Source: Nitrospirillum iridis (GTDB lineage: Bacteria > Pseudomonadota > Alphaproteobacteria > Azospirillales > Azospirillaceae). From it: a DNA stretch of 64,000 nt. How positions within the stretch are numbered: the stretch's first letter is position 1; every line of letters begins with the position of its first letter. Shown one piece after another: positions 56,322-63,522 of the stretch. The notes below the pieces were generated by a model. It saw only the letters and a program-made list of their open reading frames with translations, was not told the DNA's origin and did no database searches. Position numbers and translations under genes: made by a program. The stretch covers positions 1-64,000 of the forward strand of contig NZ_JACIIZ010000006.1 of NCBI RefSeq assembly GCF_014205765.1, given 5' to 3'.

Positions 56322-57662
56322 ATGAGCGTGCTGACCCGACTGCGCGACACGGCGCGGCGTGCCCTGCTGGGCGACCTTCCGGCCTTCGCCGCCGACCCCA
56401 TCGGCTTCGTCGAACACCACGGCATCGGCGCCAACGCCCCCGTGGCCCTGCGCCTGGGGCCGAAGCCGGCCTTCCTCATCAGCCATCCCGCAGGCTTTCA
56501 GCGGGTGCTGGTGGAAAATCGTGACGCCTACGGCAAGGGGGCCGAACAGGCACGCCTGCGCCCCCTGTTCGGCGACGGCATGGTCACGGCCAACGGTCCC
56601 CGATGGGAGGCGGCCCGCCAAGCCGCCAAGGCCGCCTTCTCGCAAAGCCGCCTGAACCACGGACTGGAACTGGCGCTGTGCGTCCTGGCGCAGGAGGCGG
56701 GACGGCTGGCCGGCAACGACGGCGCGGAGGTGGATTTGCATAGCCTGATGGGGCGGCTGACCATGCGCATGGTGGTGGCCGCCCTGTTCCACGAGCGCCT
56801 GGAGAATGGCGACAGCGCCGACGCCATCTACCAGGCTGGCTGTGTCGCCCACCGCCATCTCAGCCTGTCGATGTGGCGACTGGTGGATCTGGACCTGCAC
56901 CTGCCCACGCGCCAGGGCCGCGCCTTCCGTGCCGCCATCGCCGAGATGGAACGCCAGATCGCCGACTTCGCCCAGGCGCCCAAGGGCTTCCTCGCCGCGT
57001 TGCATCCCCTGGTGGCGGAATATGGCCCGGCGGTGATGCGGGACGAGGCCATCACGGCCCTGGTCGCGGGGTTCGAGACCACGGCCACCGCCGGCTGCTG
57101 GCTGGCCTATGCCCTGGCCCAGCGTCCCGAGTTGGCCGCCGGGCTGCGGCAGGAGGTGGAGGAGCGCCTGCCCGCTGATGGCGAGCTGCGCCCGGCCCTG
57201 CTGCGCGACCTGCCCCGCACCCGGGCTTTGGTGCAGGAGGTGCTGCGCCTCTATCCCTCCGCCTGGTGGTTCGCGCGCACGGCGCTGGCGGACGACATCG
57301 TGTCGGGTGTGCACATTCCCAAGGGGGCATCCATCCTGCTGTGCCCATGGGCGCTGCACCGCCAGCCGTCGCTATGGGTGGCACCCCTGGACCTGAAGCC
57401 CGGCCGCTTCCTGGAAGGCGCGCCGGCCGACAAGTTCGCCTATCTGCCGTTCGGCGCCGGCCCACGCGCCTGCATCGGGGCGCAACTGGCAACGGCGGAG
57501 CTGACGGCGCTGGCCGCCATGCTGGTCACCACCTTCGATATCCAGGCCCTGTCCGGCCCCCTGGCCGCCCAGGTGCCGGAGGGCGGCATCACCCTGGGCG
57601 CCCCCCGTGCCGGCATGACGGTGCGGCTGTCAGTACGGCAACCGATGCGCAAGGTCGCCTAG
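56322..57662 (+). CDS. Cytochrome P450 linked to luxI
   Basis: A 446-residue soluble P450. I-helix oxygen-binding motif AGFETTATAG, K-helix ExxR in EVLRLYPS, and the haem loop FGAGPRACIGA with Cys384. The N-terminus (FAADPIGFVEHHG; GDGMVTANGPRWEAARQAAK) is that of fatty-acid/hydroxylase-like bacterial P450s. No fused reductase, so it needs separate ferredoxin partners. Its place behind luxI suggests quorum control or a role in tailoring or degrading the signal or a lipid product; this is inference. It converges on the CFA-like gene with a shared CTAG stop. Confidence 0.93.
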   Translation: MSVLTRLRDTARRALLGDLPAFAADPIGFVEHHGIGANAPVALRLGPKPAFLISHPAGFQRVLVENRDAYGKGAEQARLRPLFGDGMVTANGPRWEAARQAAKAAFSQSRLNHGLELALCVLAQEAGRLAGNDGAEVDLHSLMGRLTMRMVVAALFHERLENGDSADAIYQAGCVAHRHLSLSMWRLVDLDLHLPTRQGRAFRAAIAEMERQIADFAQAPKGFLAALHPLVAEYGPAVMRDEAITALVAGFETTATAGCWLAYALAQRPELAAGLRQEVEERLPADGELRPALLRDLPRTRALVQEVLRLYPSAWWFARTALADDIVSGVHIPKGASILLCPWALHRQPSLWVAPLDLKPGRFLEGAPADKFAYLPFGAGPRACIGAQLATAELTALAAMLVTTFDIQALSGPLAAQVPEGGITLGAPRAGMTVRLSVRQPMRKVA

Positions 57663-58879
57663 GAAACCGGCCGCAGGCGATAGAGGCCGACATCAATCAG
57701 CCCGGCACGGAAGCCCGCCTCGCAGTACGCCAGGTAATAGTCCCACAGACGACGGAAGCGGGGCGGGAAGCCCTGGGCCTGGATGTCGGACCAGGCGGCG
57801 TGGAAACGCACCCGCCATTCGGCCAGCGTGCGGGCGTAGCTGTCGCCGAAGGTCAGCGCCGTTTCCAGATGTAGGCCGGCGGCGGCGGCCTCCTGCGCCA
57901 GGCGCGCGGGGGACGGCAGCATGCCGCCCGGGAAGACATGGCGCTGGATGAAGTCGACCTCGCGGCGATAGCGGTGGAAGCGCGCATCATCAATGGTGAT
58001 GACCTGCAAGACCGCCACCCCGTCGCTGGCCAACCGCTGGCGCAGCGTCTGAAAATAGACAGGCCAGTACCGCTCCCCCACCGCCTCCAGCATCTCGATG
58101 GACACCACGCGGTCATAGGTGCCGCCGACATCGCGATAGTCCTGCAGGCGCAGGTCGGCGCGGTTGCCCAAATCGGCGTCGATCAGCCGGTCCTGGGCCA
58201 CAGAAAGCTGCGCCGGCGACAGGGTCAGGCCGGTGACGTGGCAGCCTTGGCGGGCGATCCGTTCCGCCAGCCCACCCCAGCCGCAGCCGATCTCCAGCAC
58301 CCGCTCCTTTCCACTCAGGCCCAGCAACGCGACGATGCGCTCCAGCTTGGCCGCCTGCGCCGTCTCCAGCGTCTGGGCGCCGTCGGTGTAGAGCGCGGAG
58401 GAATACACCATGCCCTCGTCCAGCCAGCGGGCGTAGAAGTGGTTGCCCAGGTCGTAATGGGCCATGATGTTGCGCCGGCTGCCGCCCCGGGAATTGGGCC
58501 GGCGGCGGTGGACCAGGCGATTGACCACGCGGGCCAGTGGCGTGCCCGCCATCGGGCCGTCCAGGCCCCCGATGTTGCGCGCCGCCAGCTCCAACAAGGC
58601 CGGCAGATCGGGGCTGGACCAGTCGCCATCGGCGTAGGCCTCGGCGAAGGCGATGTCACCTCCCAGGGCCAGGCGACGAAGGGCCCGCCAGTTGTGCAGG
58701 ACCAGCACGGCTTGCGGCCCCGGTGTCGCGGCTTCCCGGGTGAGGCGGCAGCCATCCGGCAGTTGCACGGTGATGTGGCCCAGCGCCAACCGTGCCATCA
58801 TCCGCGTCAGAAGCGCCGACGCCAGGCGCCGCAAGGGCGGGGTCGACGCCGGTGGGGCGAAGGGGGTGTCCAGAGTCAT
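57659..58879 (-). CDS. CFA-synthase-like fatty acid methyltransferase
   Basis: A 406-residue SAM enzyme of the cyclopropane fatty acid synthase family, acting on phospholipid acyl chains. SAM motif VLEIGCGWGGLAERIA at 194-209; MAHYDLGNHFYARWLDEGM is typical. In E. coli Cfa a bicarbonate ion is held by Cys139, Glu239, His266 and Tyr317. Here the Cys position is Ser161 (YSSALY), the Glu is kept (EMLEAVG), the His position reads Gln/Val (VLQVITI), and Tyr348 is kept. It may therefore methylate rather than cyclopropanate, like the furan-fatty-acid enzymes. It follows DUF1365 by 15 bases in an ECF-controlled operon. Confidence 0.88.
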   Translation of the reverse strand: MTLDTPFAPPASTPPLRRLASALLTRMMARLALGHITVQLPDGCRLTREAATPGPQAVLVLHNWRALRRLALGGDIAFAEAYADGDWSSPDLPALLELAARNIGGLDGPMAGTPLARVVNRLVHRRRPNSRGGSRRNIMAHYDLGNHFYARWLDEGMVYSSALYTDGAQTLETAQAAKLERIVALLGLSGKERVLEIGCGWGGLAERIARQGCHVTGLTLSPAQLSVAQDRLIDADLGNRADLRLQDYRDVGGTYDRVVSIEMLEAVGERYWPVYFQTLRQRLASDGVAVLQVITIDDARFHRYRREVDFIQRHVFPGGMLPSPARLAQEAAAAGLHLETALTFGDSYARTLAEWRVRFHAAWSDIQAQGFPPRFRRLWDYYLAYCEAGFRAGLIDVGLYRLRPVS

Positions 58880-58894
58880 GAGGCGTGATGGATC

Positions 58895-59761
58895 CTAGAG
58901 GCTGGGCTTGTGAGGGGAAACGACGGATACCGGGGTCAACGGCGGAGGCGGGCTACGGCGAAAGCCGACGCCCTTGAGCAGCAGGCGCAAGGCCTCCCAA
59001 TGAATGGCGGCCACGACCTTCCACGTCAGCAGGGGCTGGGCTGTCCACGCGGCCAGCACGCCGATGTCGGTCAATGCGCGCCGGCGGCCGGCGAAGCAGG
59101 CGGACAGGATAGGGGTTGCCTGGTCGGGCGCACGCGCCTGGATGGCCACGGTCAATTTTTCAGCCGGCAGGGACACCCGGAAATCATAGCGCATGTCCAT
59201 GTCCAGGAAAGGCGAGACATGCATATGCTTGTCGCACTGTTGGCGTACCACCCTATCGGCCGGCACCGGTCCCGTGACCGGGATGACGTAGCTGTGCCGC
59301 TGGCCGAAGGTGTTGTTGACCTCATGCACCAGGGCGCACAGCGACCCGTCGCTGCGGTGACAGAAGTAGACGCTGATGGGGTTGAAGACGTGGCCCAGCA
59401 CCCGGGGCATGCACCACAGGCGGATGGCGCCGCCATCATAGCCGGCGCCGGCGTCGGCCAGCATCCGGGTGATCTGCGCCGCCAGCGGTGTGTCGGAACC
59501 ATCGCCATGATCGGCGTCATGGAAGGACAGCAGGTTGAAACGGTTGTGGGAGAACAGCCGAAGCTGCCGGTCCAGGGCCCCCAGTTCGTCCAGATCCACC
59601 AGCAGGGACCAGACGCGATAGTGCAGATGGTGCCGGCGCGGCCAGGTGCGGCGGTGCGACACCGAACCCCGGTATATGCCGCTGGCCCAGCCCCCGCCGG
59701 GAATCGTCCCCGCCCCGCCCCCCGCGTCCGCCAGCCGTGTGTCCGCCAGTGGTTCCTGCAT
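58895..59761 (-). CDS. DUF1365 protein
   Basis: A 288-residue DUF1365 protein. Conserved blocks: SGIYRGSVSHRRTWPRRHHL, HYRVWSLLVDLDELGALDRQ, LFSHNRFNLLSFHDADHG, MPRVLGHVFNPISVYFCH, VHEVNNTFGQRHSYVIPV and KHMHVSPFLDMDMRYDFRVS. The family is genetically linked to CFA-type enzymes and FAD oxidases but its reaction is not settled. First gene of the minus-strand operon behind the ECF-type promoter at 59791-59819. Confidence 0.9.
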   Translation of the reverse strand: MQEPLADTRLADAGGGAGTIPGGGWASGIYRGSVSHRRTWPRRHHLHYRVWSLLVDLDELGALDRQLRLFSHNRFNLLSFHDADHGDGSDTPLAAQITRMLADAGAGYDGGAIRLWCMPRVLGHVFNPISVYFCHRSDGSLCALVHEVNNTFGQRHSYVIPVTGPVPADRVVRQQCDKHMHVSPFLDMDMRYDFRVSLPAEKLTVAIQARAPDQATPILSACFAGRRRALTDIGVLAAWTAQPLLTWKVVAAIHWEALRLLLKGVGFRRSPPPPLTPVSVVSPHKPSL

Positions 59762-59790
59762 CGCGCCCGTCCAGTTAAAGCTTGCGGTCC

Positions 59791-59819
59791 CTATACGCGC
59801 CGGGGTGAATACTGGATCA
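59791..59819 (-). promoter_or_regulatory. ECF sigma (RpoE-type) promoter toward DUF1365-CFA
   Basis: On the minus strand TGATCC (59819-59814), a 17-base spacer, then GTATAG (59796-59791). TGATCC is the -35 of Rhodobacter-type RpoE promoters. About 30 bases before the DUF1365 start. Confidence 0.75.
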
Positions 59820-59833
59820 GTCGTTCACGCGAG

Positions 59834-59861
59834 TGATCCGAACCGGCCGTGGTTCGTATAT
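59834..59861 (+). promoter_or_regulatory. ECF sigma (RpoE-type) promoter toward rpoE-chrR
   Basis: TGATCC (59834-59839), 16-base spacer, GTATAT (59856-59861): the same elements as the divergent promoter 15 bases away. Indicates autoregulation of the sigma gene. Confidence 0.75.
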
Positions 59862-59867
59862 GGAAGC

Positions 59868-60638
59868 ATGCATGAGACAAACGACCTACGAACAGCCTTT
59901 CCCACACGCCGCCGGGCCCGCCTGGCCGGCGGCCGGGCGGCGGCCGCTCGGCCCCTGCCTTGGGCGCCGGCCCAGCGGGACAGCCGCGTGACCCCCGGTG
60001 GCGACAGCCCGGCCGGTTCGGACAAGGTGACGCCCCCCGCGCCGCCGCCACCGGCAGAGGACGCCAGCGGCGGGCATGCCGCGGTGGGGGCCGTTGGGGG
60101 GGACGTTTTCTCCCATCATCTGCGGGCCATTGCCATCCAGGGCGATCGCGCGGCCTTCGCCGCCATTTTCCGCCACTATGCGCCCCGCATCAAAAGTTAC
60201 CTGATGACGACCGGCCTACCCGCGATGGAAGCGGAGGAACTGGCGCAGGAGGCCATGCTGGCCGTCTGGCGCAAGGCGCCATCCTTCGACCCGGCACGCG
60301 CCGGCGCCTCCACCTGGATTTTCACCATCGCCCGCAATCTGCGCATCGACGCGCTGCGCCGCGACCGGGTGGCCGACGTGGCCACCGCCCACGAGGTCCT
60401 GGCCCTGCCCGAACCAGATGCCGCCGATGATGTCCTTTCCGCCACCGAGGCCGCCACCCGGCTGCGGGCCAGTTTGGAAACCTTGCCCCCCGACCAGTTG
60501 GCGGTGGTGCGCCTGTCCTTTTTCGAGGACGCGCCCCACCCCGACATCGCCCAACGCCTGGGCATCCCGCTGGGCACCGTGAAGTCGCGCCTGCGTTTGG
60601 CCATGGCGCGTTTGCGGGGGCTGATCGATGACGTCTGA
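59868..60638 (+). CDS. rpoE: ECF sigma factor, RpoE (ChrR-partner) type
   Basis: A sigma70-family ECF factor of up to 256 residues. Region 2: FAAIFRHYAPRIKSYLMTTG, AEELAQEAMLAVWRKAPSFD, STWIFTIARNLRIDALRRDR. Region 4: LPPDQLAVVRLSFFEDAPHP, DIAQRLGIPLGTVKSRLRLA. It is paired with a ChrR-type anti-sigma, as in Rhodobacter where the pair answers singlet oxygen. The start is uncertain: ATG 59868 would coincide with the expected transcription start (leaderless), and ~75 low-complexity residues precede the conserved domain. In-frame GTGs at 59988, 60027 and 60084 are alternatives. Overlaps chrR by 11 bases. Confidence 0.92.
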   Translation: MHETNDLRTAFPTRRRARLAGGRAAAARPLPWAPAQRDSRVTPGGDSPAGSDKVTPPAPPPPAEDASGGHAAVGAVGGDVFSHHLRAIAIQGDRAAFAAIFRHYAPRIKSYLMTTGLPAMEAEELAQEAMLAVWRKAPSFDPARAGASTWIFTIARNLRIDALRRDRVADVATAHEVLALPEPDAADDVLSATEAATRLRASLETLPPDQLAVVRLSFFEDAPHPDIAQRLGIPLGTVKSRLRLAMARLRGLIDDV

Positions 60639-61293
60639 CATGCCCCTTCCGACCCCCACGCACCACCCTGACGCCGAACTGCTGGCCCGCTACGCCGCCG
60701 GCACCCTGGACCACGGGCCGGCCCTGATCGTGGCCACCCACCTGGATTTCTGCCCGGCCTGTCGTCGCCACGTCCGCAAGTGGGAGGCGCTGGGCGGCGC
60801 GTTGCTGGACACGCTGCCGCCCGCCATCATGGCGCCGGACGCGCTGGAACGCACGCTTGCCCGCCTCACCACCGGCGCGCGGACCAGCCCTACAGCCAGC
60901 GCCACCACGGCCGGCGACCCAGGCTTGCCGCCGGCGCTTCGCCGGGAACGGCTGGCACCCTGGCGCTTCGTGGCGCCGGGTATCAGCGGCCGGGCGGTGC
61001 AGGTGGATCCGGCGCAGGGTTACAAGGTCATGCTGTTCCGGGTGAAAGCGGGCATGTCCATCCCCATGCACGGCCACCGCGGCCTGGAATACACCTGCGT
61101 GATCGACGGCGCCTTCGGCGACAGCCTGGGGCACTTCGGTCCGGGCGACATGATCGCGGTGGATGCCGCCGTGGATCACGAGCCGACGGTCAGCCGGCAG
61201 GATGGTGACTGCCTTTGCTTGATCGCGGTACGCGGTCGCCTGCGTATCCATAGCCTGCTGGGTCGCCTGGCCCAAACCTTCGCCGGGCTTTAG
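60628..61293 (+). CDS. chrR: ChrR-type zinc anti-sigma factor
   Basis: A 221-residue two-domain anti-sigma. N-terminal zinc domain with His38-x3-Cys42-x2-Cys45 (ATHLDFCPACRRH) plus an upstream His12/13 to bind sigma. C-terminal cupin with His148, His150, Glu154 (IPMHGHRGLEYTCVIDGAF) and His184, a second zinc site that matches Rhodobacter ChrR. The cupin part transduces the singlet-oxygen/peroxide signal there. Overlaps the sigma gene, so stoichiometric synthesis is likely. Confidence 0.93.
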   Translation: MTSDMPLPTPTHHPDAELLARYAAGTLDHGPALIVATHLDFCPACRRHVRKWEALGGALLDTLPPAIMAPDALERTLARLTTGARTSPTASATTAGDPGLPPALRRERLAPWRFVAPGISGRAVQVDPAQGYKVMLFRVKAGMSIPMHGHRGLEYTCVIDGAFGDSLGHFGPGDMIAVDAAVDHEPTVSRQDGDCLCLIAVRGRLRIHSLLGRLAQTFAGL

Positions 61294-61299
61294 GGTCTC

Positions 61300-62133
61300 A
61301 TGACCATACCCCCGCCTGTGCTGCTGCTGGCCGGCATCGCCCTTGGCCAATGCCTCGCCATGGCGTTGGCCTGGGGCCTACAGCGCAAGACGGGGCAGTC
61401 GGGCTGGGTGGACGCGTGCTGGTCCTTCGCCACCGGCGCCGGCGGCCTGACCGCGTCGCTGTTTCCCCTGGACGACGCACCCCTGACCGCCCGCCAAGCG
61501 CTGGTGGGCACCCTGATCGCCCTATGGTCGCTGCGGCTGGGGCTGCATATCGTCAAACGGACGCGCGGCGGGGGTGACGACCCCCGCTATGCGGACTTGA
61601 GGCGGGCCTGGGGTCCCCGGGCGGCGTCCCGCATGTTCCTGTTCCTGCAAAGCCAAGCCCTGGCCGCCGCCGTGCTGACGGTCACACTCTATGCGGCCGC
61701 CCGCAACCCGGCGCCCGGCCTGGGGGTGTGGGACGGGGTGGGCGTGCTGCTGCTGCTGGCCGGCGTGCTGGGTGAAGGGGTGGCCGATGCCCAACTGGCG
61801 CGCTTCCGCCGCCGGGCGGACGCCCACGGTCGCGTCTGTGACGCCGGGCTGTGGCGCTGGTCGCGCCATCCCAACTATTTCTTCGAGTGGCTGGGGTGGC
61901 TGGCCTATCCCTGCTTCGCCCTGGCCCCCGGTCCGCTGGCCGGCGTTGACGGGGTTTGGGCCTGGGGCTGGCTGGCGTTCAGCGGTCCGGCCATCATGTA
62001 TGTGCTGCTGGTCCATGTGTCGGGCATCCCGCTGCTGGAGGCTCACATGGCCCGGTCGCGCGGCGCGGCGTTCACCGATTATCGCCAACGCACCAGCGCC
62101 TTTTTCCCGTGGCCGCCCCGGACCCCCGATTAG
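61300..62133 (+). CDS. DUF1295 / steroid 5-alpha-reductase-like membrane protein
   Basis: A 277-residue membrane protein with 6-7 helices of the DUF1295 group related to steroid 5-alpha reductases and isoprenylcysteine methyltransferases. Signature RKTGQSGWVDACWSFATG, DDPRYADLRRAWGPRAASRM, CDAGLWRWSRHPNYFFEWLG (NADPH/SAM-fold region) and GPAIMYVLLVHVSGIPLLEA. It lies 6 bases behind chrR, so in the ECF operon; linkage with CFA and DUF1365 enzymes suggests a step of acyl-chain modification. Confidence 0.88.
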   Translation: MTIPPPVLLLAGIALGQCLAMALAWGLQRKTGQSGWVDACWSFATGAGGLTASLFPLDDAPLTARQALVGTLIALWSLRLGLHIVKRTRGGGDDPRYADLRRAWGPRAASRMFLFLQSQALAAAVLTVTLYAAARNPAPGLGVWDGVGVLLLLAGVLGEGVADAQLARFRRRADAHGRVCDAGLWRWSRHPNYFFEWLGWLAYPCFALAPGPLAGVDGVWAWGWLAFSGPAIMYVLLVHVSGIPLLEAHMARSRGAAFTDYRQRTSAFFPWPPRTPD

Positions 62134-62199
62134 TCCCTTGACCCGCCTCCCCCCCGGGCGATTAGCTGGGATGGGACAGCGGCGGTGAGGAAACAAGGC

Positions 62200-62688
62200 A
62201 TGCGCGGATGGATGGCGGCGGTCAGCACCCTGGCCCTGGGTGTCGGCTTGGCCCTCACGGGCTGTTCCGGTGACGAGGCGATGGGCCCCGGTCCAGACCA
62301 GATGATGTTGCAGGCGGCCTGCGCCCTGACCCTGCACACCACCCGGCCCACCGGCACCGATGTGCTGTCGATGTTCCGCATCGAGGTGCCCCTGACGCCG
62401 GTGGATGTGCGACGGGTGGAATCAACCGTCCTGGTCGACGGGCGCGACACCTACTACGTGCGGGCCAAGTTCAACGACCAAGTCTGCATCGGCGGGGACG
62501 TGACGATGGTGTCGCTGGCCAACGGCCAGGTGCATGTGCACTACGAATTGGCGGACCTGGCCCATCTGGACATGATGGGCAAACCGGTCTTCAGGCGCCT
62601 GACGCTGGACGACACTTTCGACTACACCCCCGGCCAGACGGTCAACCGCGCGGCCGGCGGCCAGTATTACGGCTTCCAGCTGAAATAG
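62200..62688 (+). CDS. Predicted lipoprotein of unknown function
   Basis: A 162-residue lipoprotein. Signal peptide with lipobox LTGC (AVSTLALGVGLALTGCSGDE). The mature part is mostly beta-strand-like (MFRIEVPLTPVDVRRVESTV, QVCIGGDVTMVSLANGQVHV, HYELADLAHLDMMGKPVFRR) with three Cys in all; I do not recognise a family. ATG 62200 with GAGGA upstream is preferred over the GTG at 62185. It stands 66 bases after DUF1295 and overlaps the end of the convergent DUF2177 gene by 22 bases. Confidence 0.65.
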   Translation: MRGWMAAVSTLALGVGLALTGCSGDEAMGPGPDQMMLQAACALTLHTTRPTGTDVLSMFRIEVPLTPVDVRRVESTVLVDGRDTYYVRAKFNDQVCIGGDVTMVSLANGQVHVHYELADLAHLDMMGKPVFRRLTLDDTFDYTPGQTVNRAAGGQYYGFQLK

Positions 62689-63098
62689 GCCGCGACCAGG
62701 GCGCCCGCCGCCGCCGCCACACCCGTCAGCACGGTACCCCAGGCCATGTCCACCATGCTGAGACGCGCCGACCATAGACGCAGGGTCGCGTGGTTGGTCA
62801 GGTCATAGGTGGCATAGGTGAAAAAGCCGAACAGGGCGCCGCGGAGCGCCGCCTGGGCCAGCGGCGTATCGGTGCGCAGGGCCGGGGCCACCCCAAAAAA
62901 GACGATGCCGGCCGCCATCAGGAGATAGAACACGGCCGCCGGGCCCAGGCGCGGCTGGGCCGCCACCATGTCGCCCATGACCTGGCGATAGAAGCCCGAC
63001 ATGCGGGTCAGCCAGACGGCGTCCAGGGCGACGAACACCACCAGGGTGGCGCCATAAACGGCCAGAAGGCGCGGCAGCGCGGCGGCGGACGGCATCAT
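62667..63098 (-). CDS. DUF2177 membrane protein
   Basis: A 143-residue protein with four membrane helices. VFVALDAVWLTRMSGFYRQV, VFYLLMAAGIVFFGVAPALR, GALFGFFTYATYDLTNHATL and MAWGTVLTGVAAAAGALVAA are the DUF2177 blocks. It often neighbours CFA/DUF1365/ChrR genes in proteobacteria, which fits a lipid-modification or oxidative-stress setting. Start at tandem ATGs 63098/63095 with GAGGGG upstream. Confidence 0.87.
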   Translation of the reverse strand: MMPSAAALPRLLAVYGATLVVFVALDAVWLTRMSGFYRQVMGDMVAAQPRLGPAAVFYLLMAAGIVFFGVAPALRTDTPLAQAALRGALFGFFTYATYDLTNHATLRLWSARLSMVDMAWGTVLTGVAAAAGALVAAYFSWKP

Positions 63099-63112
63099 GA
63101 AGGGCACCCCTC

Positions 63113-63153
63113 GCAAAAGAAAAACGCCCCGGGGCTTGGGCCACAGGGCGTTT
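63113..63153 (-). terminator. Rho-independent terminator
   Basis: AAACGCCC (63122-63129) pairs with GGGCGTTT (63146-63153). On the minus strand a T-rich run (TTTTTCTTTT) follows. It ends the small gene at 63196-63432 and insulates DUF2177. Confidence 0.8.
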
Positions 63154-63195
63154 CTCAATACGCGTCACCGATCCGGATGGATCAGCGCCAACCGT

Positions 63196-63432
63196 TCAGC
63201 GAACCGGCGAACGGGTCATCGTCTTGATGCGGCCCCGGGGGCTGCCGGACATCAGGGCGATTTCCCGATCCTGCGCCTCGATGATGGCGCGGGCGGGCTC
63301 ATCGCCGTCCAGGCCGCCCAGTTCGGACGAGGGCACGCGGCGATTGGACGACCGCGAACCATCGTCATACAGAACGTCGAACAGGACGAACTCGCTGACG
63401 GACTTGGATTTCGGCTTGTTACTGCGGCCCAT
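63196..63432 (-). CDS. Small conserved-looking hypothetical protein
   Basis: A 78-residue basic/acidic soluble protein, MGRSNKPKSKSVSEFVLFDV..., with an N-terminal Lys/Ser run, one likely beta-hairpin (FVLFDVLYDDGSRSSNRRVP) and a helix (DEPARAIIEAQDREIALMS). Very good ribosome binding site (GAGGAGGT) before 63432 and its own terminator support a real gene. I do not recognise the family. Confidence 0.7.
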   Translation of the reverse strand: MGRSNKPKSKSVSEFVLFDVLYDDGSRSSNRRVPSSELGGLDGDEPARAIIEAQDREIALMSGSPRGRIKTMTRSPVR

Positions 63433-63522
63433 GGGGGACCTCCTCTTTCCTAAAGAACCATCACAACTCAATACACAAGGCCGGACACAGGGCCGGACCC
63501 GCCGGCCGGAGGGCGGTCGGGA

